Assembly: GCA_900753715.1 (NCBI GenBank)
Contig: CAAEAE010000148.1
Location: forward strand, 1 to 11,123
DNA from: an uncultured Roseburia sp.
Lineage (GTDB): Bacteria > Bacillota_A > Clostridia > Lachnospirales > Lachnospiraceae
Direction of reading: 5' to 3'
DNA length: 11,123 bases
Positions 5,709 through 11,123 of the stretch are shown here, piece after piece. The notes below the pieces were generated by a model. The model worked only from the letters and a program-made list of their open reading frames with translations. It searched no databases and was not told where the DNA came from. How positions within the stretch are numbered: position 1 is the first letter of the stretch; each line of letters begins with the position of its first letter. Made by a program: the position numbers and the translations under genes.

Positions 5709-6704
5709 TCAATTTTGTTTGATGCGGTAGAATCCCAAATACCACTCTGCAAACCTGCCAAGCCCCTCCTCAATGCTCGTAGAGGGCTTAAAGTCAAAAT
5801 CCTTCATCAGCTCTGTCACATCCGCATAGGTCTGGTATACATCTCCGGGCTGCATGGGAAGATATTCTTTCTTTGCTTCCTTTCCGAGTGCCTTTTCCAG
5901 CGTTTCGATAAAGTGCAGCAGCTTTTCCGGACGATTGTTGCCAATGTTGTATACCTTATGCCGGGTTCCGGTCTCGTCCTCCTTGGGCGGTTTACAGAGC
6001 ATGTGATCAATTCCTGTCACAATATCGTCCACATAGGTAAAGTCCCGATACATATCGCCTTGGTTAAATATCTTGATGGGCTCTCCCTGCATAATTTTCT
6101 TTGTAAAGGAAAAATACGCCATATCCGGTCTCCCGAAAGGACCGTAAACGGTAAAAAATCGCAGTCCTGTCGCCGGGATCCCATACAGATGGCTGTATGT
6201 GTACGCCATCAGTTCGTTGCTTTTCTTGGTTGCCGCATACAAGCTGATGGGCTTGTCCACCCGATCCTCCACGGAAAAGGGCGTTTTCTGCTGATTTCCA
6301 TACACCGAGCTGGACGAAGCATAGATCAGGTGTTCCACAGGGCTGTGTCTGCATGCCTCCAGAATATTGAAAAATCCCACAATATTGCTGTCGATATACG
6401 CCTGCGGGTTTTCAATAGAGTACCGCACTCCTGCCTGTGCCGCAAGGTTGACCACAATATCCGGTTTTAGCTGCTCAAAGACTGCGGACAAGCCCTCCTT
6501 TTCAGAAATATCCTGCTTTATGAAAGCAAAGCCGGGGTATTCCTTCAGGATATCCAATCTGGCTTCCTTAAGCGAAACATCATAATAATCATTCAGGTTA
6601 TCGATTGCCGTCACCGAAAGTCCCTGCTCCAACAGCCGCTTTCCCAAATGGAATCCGATGAATCCGGCTCCGCCGGTGATCAATATCTTCTTTTTATCAC
6701 TCAT
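5709..6704 (-). CDS. UDP-glucuronate 4-epimerase (CapI-type, extended SDR)
   Basis: The 331-residue cytoplasmic NAD-dependent epimerase converts UDP-glucuronate to UDP-galacturonate, a donor for acidic surface polysaccharides. It has the Rossmann motif TGGAGFIG (10-17), AAQAGVRYSIENP (88-100), the catalytic SSS (131-133), and YAATK with Tyr156 and Lys160. The segment GPFGRPDMAYFSFTK (188-202) followed by DMYRDFTYVDDI (217-228) is the pattern that marks UDP-GlcA 4-epimerases among SDR epimerases. Length is normal for the family. The frame is open to 6755, but the ATG at 6704 is preferred: it has GGTGG five bases upstream, and MSDKKKILITGG is the natural family N terminus. The longer start would overlap the acyltransferase end. 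It is the last gene of the operon started at 9612 and lies 40 bases after the acyltransferase gene. Confidence 0.93.
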   Translation of the reverse strand: MSDKKKILITGGAGFIGFHLGKRLLEQGLSVTAIDNLNDYYDVSLKEARLDILKEYPGFAFIKQDISEKEGLSAVFEQLKPDIVVNLAAQAGVRYSIENPQAYIDSNIVGFFNILEACRHSPVEHLIYASSSSVYGNQQKTPFSVEDRVDKPISLYAATKKSNELMAYTYSHLYGIPATGLRFFTVYGPFGRPDMAYFSFTKKIMQGEPIKIFNQGDMYRDFTYVDDIVTGIDHMLCKPPKEDETGTRHKVYNIGNNRPEKLLHFIETLEKALGKEAKKEYLPMQPGDVYQTYADVTELMKDFDFKPSTSIEEGLGRFAEWYLGFYRIKQN

Positions 6705-6744
6705 GTTTTCCACCTCGTAGTTCATTGCTTGCCAATTCACTTTT

Positions 6745-7839
6745 TTATAACACACGATCCAGTAGTGGCAACTTTCTTAACACAAATGTTATGATTCCCC
6801 CTAAAAGAAAGCTGATACCACACCAGATGATTGAAACGATGAAAGTTGGCAAAACAGTCTCTGCCGATGTTTCAAACCCCCTGTATAAAAAAGCCTTGAT
6901 GCAGGGGTCCAACAGATAAATGCCAAATGTTAATCTCCCTATTGCAGCCGCCACATCGGCAAATTTTCCCTCAGACAACTTTGTACACCTGACCAATATC
7001 AGATGCTTTACCAGCACAAATACCATAATCGCCAACACATAGTCAAATAAAGCTATATAGGACTGTGTATATTCTCCCGTTGTCCTTCCCTGATAGTATG
7101 TACATAAGAAAGATAGCAAAACACCCACGAAAGCCCCAACTGTCATCTTCAACCAAACTTTACCGTTGCACTTTTTGATGTCTACCTTATGTTCTATATA
7201 ATATCCAATCAACGGATAAAACATAGCCTTCTCAACCGCATAAGGAATCGATAAATCCGTGCTGATCATAAGCGGTCCTTTTCCACAAACTCCTAATAAT
7301 ACGTTGACAATAGGAATAAACGAGCAAAAAAAGCAATGTATGAGAAGGAGCATACACATATCTTGTTTCTGCATTTTATTGGAAATTCTCTGTAAAAACG
7401 GAAGCATCGCAAGCATTCCCATGTAGGCATATAAATACCAGTAAGAGCCCGCCTCCTCCAGCTCCCCACTGAGTATCCCCCGAATCAAATCTAAAAAACC
7501 CTCATCAAATGAATTGTGTGTGAAGAATGCCATCGCCATTCTGCATAAAAAAAGTACACTCTGGGCTAACACCAGTGCAACGACAATCCGGGTAATTCTC
7601 CTTCTGCAAACCTGTACAAAATCTTCTTCTCTGTCAAGGAGCAATGCACCCGAAATCATCAAGAAGATGGGGACATTAATTCGGGTTATCACGGCAAGCA
7701 GCATGGTAACGATCTGCTTTGCGCCACTGGAATACATATATAACGTATACGCCGGCAAATGGTTGTAAACAACCAGAATTACCGCCAATACTCGCATGAC
7801 TTCAAGATATGCTTTTCTCTTTTTTTCTCTGTTTCTCAC
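6745..7839 (-). CDS. Membrane O-acyltransferase, acyltransferase-3 family (first copy)
   Basis: The 364-residue polytopic membrane protein has the acyltransferase-3 (OafA/WecH-like) layout. A basic N terminus is followed by YLEVMRVLAVILVVYNH, with the conserved His27 in the first helix; then VPIFLMISGALLL (56-68), a SYWYLYAYMGMLAMLPFL block (132-149) and the late FGIYLLDP signature (305-312). About ten hydrophobic helices are visible. Such enzymes put O-acetyl or another acyl group on polysaccharide repeat units at the membrane. The start is GTG at 7839, with AGGGG six bases upstream and nine bases after the stop of the sulfatase-fold gene, so it is operonic. The gene is noticeably AT-rich (38% GC at 7201-7260 and 33% at 7321-7380) compared with 52% at 8041-8100 in the gene upstream, which suggests separate ancestry. 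The acyl donor and target are unknown. Confidence 0.88.
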   Translation of the reverse strand: MRNREKKRKAYLEVMRVLAVILVVYNHLPAYTLYMYSSGAKQIVTMLLAVITRINVPIFLMISGALLLDREEDFVQVCRRRITRIVVALVLAQSVLFLCRMAMAFFTHNSFDEGFLDLIRGILSGELEEAGSYWYLYAYMGMLAMLPFLQRISNKMQKQDMCMLLLIHCFFCSFIPIVNVLLGVCGKGPLMISTDLSIPYAVEKAMFYPLIGYYIEHKVDIKKCNGKVWLKMTVGAFVGVLLSFLCTYYQGRTTGEYTQSYIALFDYVLAIMVFVLVKHLILVRCTKLSEGKFADVAAAIGRLTFGIYLLDPCIKAFLYRGFETSAETVLPTFIVSIIWCGISFLLGGIITFVLRKLPLLDRVL

Positions 7840-7848
7840 AATTAACCC

Positions 7849-9573
7849 CTAGAAAAATCCATCTGTCTCGGGAATCACGATGTCAGGACCAGCATCATAA
7901 GATTCCAACAAATCATTGATGTCTCCCGTGTAGGTAAACCCAAAATAAGCATTAGATACCGCCTCACCCTCACCTGAGTATTTCGGAACCGACGGCAAAC
8001 TTTCATCATACATCCGAACCCAGACCGTTCTTTCTCTCGGCTGTCCCTGTGGAATATCGCTTACTGCAAGACCGTAAGGGGAATAGTCGATTCCTGCCAC
8101 CTGTGCAATGGTTGCCTGATATTCCGTAAGGGAAATAGGTGCATCGCTTACTAACATTTGTTTATGAGATTCCCAAGCATATTTTATGAAGAAAATCACC
8201 TGCGAATCCCTTGGGCCACCATGGTCTGATGTTACAATAATAGTGGCGTTATCGTATACACCAAGCTCCTTCAACTGGTTCAGGTACTCCTCTATCATAA
8301 CCATGCACCCCTTCGCAGTTTCCTCTGTGGTTGTATCTCCATGCTCACAGGTTGCCGTTGTGGTCTGTGCATGGGTCCCTTGCAAGTGCTGCACAATGTA
8401 ATAATTGGAGTTTTTGTCAGCCGTGAGTCCTCGCTCTTTCAGCCCTGCATAAAATGCATAGTTTTCATGATAAGCGCGATTGTTACGCGGGATAATAATG
8501 TTTGTATATTCGTCAACATTGGCATACAGAGCCGGCTTTACAGCGTAGGGGAACATCCGGTATCCGGACATCTTTGTCATCGTCTTAACCAGCAGTTTAT
8601 AATCCACATCAAAATCTTGTCCATCGTTAGCAAGATTAGAGAATGTCCCTTTCAATACCTCCACGCCATTGGTTCCACACAGAACATCTTTATCCGGTGT
8701 GTAGACATCCACTACATAATTTTGATCCCTAAGAGCCTGATAAAATCCCTGTGCCTTGTCATCCTGCCATATTTTCGCGCACCAGTCGTTAATGGAAATC
8801 TGCGGTTCCGGCTTTGAGCCCGACAAGATATGCGCCAAAGAAGGATATGTACCAAAATACGCACAATCTGTGTTGCTGTAGTAGGTAAAGTCTTTCATAC
8901 AATCCAACATATCCGGATATTGGTTCAACGCAGAACTTAGATACTGATTGCTGAAATAGTCCAGAACAAATACAATAATATTCTTATCAGCGGATACCGT
9001 ATATTGGTTCTCACCGGAAATATACCATGCTCCTTCCTCGTAATGATATGCCGTATCGTCTGCAGAAAGCATCAAGGATACCCACGCCGTTGCCTGCATT
9101 CCCAGCAAAACCACTGTTGCAAAGAGCACTGTGTTTTTCCAAATCTTCTCTTTCCACAGACACAGCACAATCAATGCACCAGCAATCAGAACCCATACGA
9201 CCATATTGATCGCTGCCCGTCCAATCTCGACATGATATCCATCGGGATTCATTCCCATAAGGTCAAGATCCTTGTTGATGAACATAATCTGCAAATAGCC
9301 TGCGAGAGACACTCCGAAGATCAGCGCCAGGATCACTCTCCTCACTTTATCCGGCAAAAACGCAAGAATCAGACTCATCAGGCAGGTCGCACCCACTGCA
9401 ATCAGAGCCATCCTCCATGCAAATTCACCATATACAAATTTAAATTCCGACACATTGGTAAAATACAATTCCGCTGGTCCGAATATCAAAAGCATAAATG
9501 TCAAAAGAAAACAAAGCAAAAAGCTGAATCCGAAAGCCCTCCATCTCATTTTCGCACTTACTTTTTCTTTCAT
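7849..9573 (-). CDS. Membrane-anchored LTA-synthase/sulfatase-fold enzyme (alkaline phosphatase superfamily)
   Basis: The 574-residue protein has an N-terminal membrane domain with about five helices (roughly 12-33, 53-73, 79-98, 120-139, 147-169) and an extracellular catalytic domain. That domain starts NIIVFVLDYFSNQY, where Asp205 is the expected metal ligand. GTYPSLAHILSG (241-252) carries Thr242 where LTA synthase-like enzymes have their nucleophilic Thr; QGTHAQ (398-403) and VTSDHGG (447-453, Asp450/His451) give further metal ligands. The Cys/Ser-x-Pro-x-Arg formylglycine motif of true sulfatases is absent, so phospho-substituent transfer (phosphoglycerol or phosphoethanolamine onto the polysaccharide) or hydrolysis is more likely than sulfate removal. 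This is inference; the substrate is unknown. The C-terminal 70 residues are acidic and Pro/Gly-rich. The ATG at 9573 has GAGGAG nine bases upstream. It is the first gene of the operon driven from 9619-9647. Confidence 0.83.
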   Translation of the reverse strand: MKEKVSAKMRWRAFGFSFLLCFLLTFMLLIFGPAELYFTNVSEFKFVYGEFAWRMALIAVGATCLMSLILAFLPDKVRRVILALIFGVSLAGYLQIMFINKDLDLMGMNPDGYHVEIGRAAINMVVWVLIAGALIVLCLWKEKIWKNTVLFATVVLLGMQATAWVSLMLSADDTAYHYEEGAWYISGENQYTVSADKNIIVFVLDYFSNQYLSSALNQYPDMLDCMKDFTYYSNTDCAYFGTYPSLAHILSGSKPEPQISINDWCAKIWQDDKAQGFYQALRDQNYVVDVYTPDKDVLCGTNGVEVLKGTFSNLANDGQDFDVDYKLLVKTMTKMSGYRMFPYAVKPALYANVDEYTNIIIPRNNRAYHENYAFYAGLKERGLTADKNSNYYIVQHLQGTHAQTTTATCEHGDTTTEETAKGCMVMIEEYLNQLKELGVYDNATIIVTSDHGGPRDSQVIFFIKYAWESHKQMLVSDAPISLTEYQATIAQVAGIDYSPYGLAVSDIPQGQPRERTVWVRMYDESLPSVPKYSGEGEAVSNAYFGFTYTGDINDLLESYDAGPDIVIPETDGFF

Positions 9574-9618
9574 ATTGTCTTTCTCCTCTATGATGATTCT
9601 TCAAACAACCTGCTCTCA

Positions 9619-9647
9619 ATCATAGCATACTTGCATTTTTCCGACAA
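9619..9647 (-). promoter_or_regulatory. Minus-strand promoter for the sulfatase-fold/acyltransferase/epimerase operon
   Basis: On the minus strand TTGTCG (-35, 9642-9647) is followed after 17 bases by TATGAT (-10, 9619-9624), preceded by TGC, an extended -10. Transcription would start near 9612, giving a leader of about 39 bases before the ATG at 9573. The -35 box is weak (four of six), but spacing and the extended -10 support it. Confidence 0.65.
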
Positions 9648-9651
9648 CATC

Positions 9652-9676
9652 TTATTAAATTTCATAAATTTAATAA
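9652..9676. repeat. 11-bp perfect palindrome between divergent promoters
   Basis: TTATTAAATTT (9652-9662), a CAT spacer and AAATTTAATAA (9666-9676) form a perfect 11-bp inverted repeat with a 3-base centre. It lies four bases from the minus-strand -35 box and 13 bases from the plus-strand -35 box. A dimeric repressor or activator could bind here and control both directions; it may also act as an AT-rich UP element. No T-tract or gene-end context suggests a terminator. Confidence 0.6.
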
Positions 9677-9689
9677 ATTAATCAGCTGT

Positions 9690-9718
9690 TTTACATCATG
9701 ATACGATTATGCTATACT
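9690..9718 (+). promoter_or_regulatory. Plus-strand promoter for the divergent acyltransferase
   Basis: TTTACA (-35, 9690-9695) and TATACT (-10, 9713-9718) are separated by exactly 17 bases, and TGC directly precedes the -10 (extended -10). Transcription would start near 9725, about 29 bases before the ATG at 9754, which has an AGGAG ribosome site seven bases upstream. Each box has one mismatch to consensus. Confidence 0.78.
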
Positions 9719-9753
9719 GCCCTTATGGGAAATTGAAACGCAGGAGATAGCCT

Positions 9754-10779
9754 ATGAAAAAAAGCGGAAGAAACTCTTCTCTGGAATTGTTAAGAATTTT
9801 TTGTATACTGGGAATCCTTTGTATGCACCTCTGCGGTACTTTCTCTGAATCCGGCAATATCGTCACTCTGATTCAGTTAAACGCCGTAAACAGCCTGTTC
9901 AATATTTGTGTGTCCATTTTTATACTCATTTCAGGCTATTTCGGCATTACCCGAAGAATCGATAAAATGTTTTCTCTCTGGTGTACTGTTGTTTTTTACT
10001 CCATTCTGGGTGCCGCAGTTCCCATTCTTTTGGGAAATCCACCCGAACTGACCTTTTTATTTAAATCACTCTTTCCCACGGTTACGGGAAAATACTGGTA
10101 CTTTACCACCTACCTCATTCTGTGGCTGTTTTCTCCCTACCTGAACCGTATTTCCGAAGCCCTGACGCAGAGGCATTTCAAAATTCTGCTTCTCCTTCTG
10201 GTTTTGGTTTTCTATGTATTTCCTACTTTCTTCTATTTTGAAATCATCAAGGACAACGGTAAGGGTCCTGTTAATATGTTGATTGTCTACCTGATCGGAC
10301 GTTATCTCAACAAATATCCGGTACACCCCGCCGCTTGGAAAAAGGTGTGCTGTTTTTCCCTGTCGATAACAGCAGCATTCGCTCTCAATTTCACAACTTC
10401 ACTTTTACGCGGTCGCGCATTCGCGCCGTTTGCAAGAGACAATTCCCTTTTTATGCTCTGCGGCGCAGTATGCTGCTTCCTTTGTTTCAAAGAAAAAGCG
10501 ATTCACTCGGCATTTATCAACCTGATCAGCAAAAATATATTTGCCGTCTATATTTCCGAGATAATTCTCCGCAATATCATCCATGACTATTCCGTTATTT
10601 CTTTCCTGGACGGAAAATGGTATTTGTTTTTCGCAGTGTTCGGTTTATCGTTAGTTATTTTCACCGTGTGCAGTCTGTTTGAAAGCCTGCGCAAACTGGT
10701 TTTCAGCTGGCCCGAAAAGAAGTTGTCCGTCATTCTTCAAGGACTGTTGCGCCGCATTCGGACATCACTTCCTCTTTAA
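9754..10779 (+). CDS. Membrane O-acyltransferase, acyltransferase-3 family (second, divergent copy)
   Basis: The 341-residue polytopic membrane protein is in the acyltransferase-3 family. MKKSGRNSSLELLRIFCI leads into LGILCMHL with His25, the conserved first-helix His. SIFILISGYFGI (54-65) and KYWYFTTYLILWLFSPYLN (113-131) follow, the latter typical of EPS O-acetyltransferases, and a late FAVYISE motif lies near the C terminus, before a basic tail. It should add an acyl group to a sugar of the same polysaccharide, but is too different from the acyltransferase at 6745-7839 to be a recent duplicate. It is the only clear plus-strand gene here. It has its own promoter (9690-9718) and an AGGAG site, and its last 15 bases overlap the 3' end of the oppositely oriented flippase gene. 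This monocistronic, inverted placement suggests independent control or later insertion. Confidence 0.9.
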   Translation: MKKSGRNSSLELLRIFCILGILCMHLCGTFSESGNIVTLIQLNAVNSLFNICVSIFILISGYFGITRRIDKMFSLWCTVVFYSILGAAVPILLGNPPELTFLFKSLFPTVTGKYWYFTTYLILWLFSPYLNRISEALTQRHFKILLLLLVLVFYVFPTFFYFEIIKDNGKGPVNMLIVYLIGRYLNKYPVHPAAWKKVCCFSLSITAAFALNFTTSLLRGRAFAPFARDNSLFMLCGAVCCFLCFKEKAIHSAFINLISKNIFAVYISEIILRNIIHDYSVISFLDGKWYLFFAVFGLSLVIFTVCSLFESLRKLVFSWPEKKLSVILQGLLRRIRTSLPL

Positions 10780-11123
10780 CCGGCCCTTTACCATAGCGGT
10801 CAACATTCCGCACAGGGTCTTTGTCTCACTACACCAGAAGCACAGCGCCACATATCCTAGAAGAACCACTGCCTCGCACAGCACTCCTCCGGCAACAAAT
10901 TTCATTGGCACGGACGCAATGTTCACTTTTGCGTATAGCCACGCAGACAACATCGCCATGCCAGCAAAGCTGATCATGTAATATATATTTTTCTCTATAT
11001 ATCCGGCAAAGCCTTTCCAGTCAGATGCAAAGCAGTATTTATAAACTACAAATCCATGTCCCAGCCAGTTGAACACCTGACTGATGACCGTTCCGACCAG
11101 GATTCCCGCCATTCCCCATTTCC
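10765..11123 (-). CDS. C-terminal part of a Wzx-type polysaccharide flippase (partial)
   Basis: The frame is open from the window edge (first full codons read KWGMAGILVGT) to a TGA at 10765, about 118 residues. The order (K-W-G)MAGILVGTVISQ, a short loop, VVYKYCFASDWKGFAGY, then two or three further hydrophobic helices and a basic tail (KGRLKRK) matches the last helices of Firmicute Wzx/MATE-like oligosaccharide flippases, where a K-x-G-x-x-G-x-x-x-G-T helix and a YK-x-x-F segment recur. Such proteins move the lipid-linked repeat unit across the membrane. The N-terminal three quarters lie outside the window, so the family call rests on the C terminus only. A different polytopic protein remains possible. 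The stop codon region overlaps the end of the plus-strand acyltransferase by 15 bases. Confidence 0.7.
   Translation of the reverse strand, partial: KWGMAGILVGTVISQVFNWLGHGFVVYKYCFASDWKGFAGYIEKNIYYMISFAGMAMLSAWLYAKVNIASVPMKFVAGGVLCEAVVLLGYVALCFWCSETKTLCGMLTAMVKGRLKRK

Noticed and set aside
5509..5745. 78-codon minus-strand open frame over the epimerase end and intergenic gap
   Set aside because: It runs through the promoter, hairpin and terminator, overlaps the epimerase in another frame and has no recognisable domain.
5682..6470. 262-codon plus-strand open frame
   Set aside because: It is antisense to the well-supported epimerase, and its translation is rich in Cys, His and Arg with no domain.
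6705..6755. Longer epimerase start at 6755
   Set aside because: It would overlap the acyltransferase stop and add 17 unrelated residues; ATG at 6704 has a GGTGG site and gives the normal SDR N terminus.
9004..9681. 225-codon plus-strand open frame opposite the sulfatase-fold gene
   Set aside because: It is antisense to a clear gene, has low-complexity His/Gln/Cys-rich content and crosses the divergent promoter region.

Overview
The window is part of a cell-surface or exopolysaccharide (EPS/capsule) biosynthesis locus. It probably comes from a low-to-mid GC anaerobic Firmicute of the Clostridia, perhaps Lachnospiraceae. That assignment is an inference from strong purine-rich Shine-Dalgarno sites before almost every gene, sigma-A type promoters, and the gene mix (Wzx-like flippase, DPM1-like GT2 with two C-terminal helices, AsnB, membrane acyltransferases). 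No rRNA, tRNA, CRISPR array or insertion sequence was seen.

Almost everything is read leftwards (minus strand). From the right edge: the C-terminal end of a Wzx-type flippase (10765-11123, minus); an oppositely oriented membrane O-acyltransferase (9754-10779, plus) whose stop overlaps the flippase stop; a 180-bp divergent control region with one promoter per direction and an 11-bp perfect palindrome between them; then a minus-strand operon of an LTA-synthase/sulfatase-fold membrane enzyme (7849-9573), a second membrane acyltransferase (6745-7839) and a UDP-glucuronate 4-epimerase (5709-6704). A 208-bp gap follows, holding a near-consensus minus-strand promoter, a hairpin and a strong intrinsic terminator immediately before the next start codon. 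Downstream lie an N-terminally truncated Abi_2/HEPN protein (4841-5500), a GT4 glycosyltransferase (3736-4836), a polysaccharide-deacetylase-like protein (2953-3726), an AsnB-type amidotransferase (1040-2920), a DPM1-like GT2 (75-1010) and the first 17 codons of another gene (1-53). These are tightly packed, with gaps of 4 to 32 bases, so they look like one transcription unit.

Inferred joint role: nucleotide-sugar supply (UDP-GlcA to UDP-GalA), glycosyl transfer (GT4, and GT2 probably onto a polyprenyl phosphate), decoration (two O-acyltransferases, a possible phospho-substituent transferase, possible amidation of uronic acid, possible deacetylation) and export (flippase).

The most interesting parts are the promoter-hairpin-terminator leader at 5501-5618, which looks like an attenuator, antitermination target or small RNA, and the AT-rich Abi/HEPN fragment that it leads into. 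The locus is compositionally mosaic: 60-base samples counted by hand range from 33% GC (acyltransferase at 7321-7380) to 60% GC (GT4 at 4021-4080).
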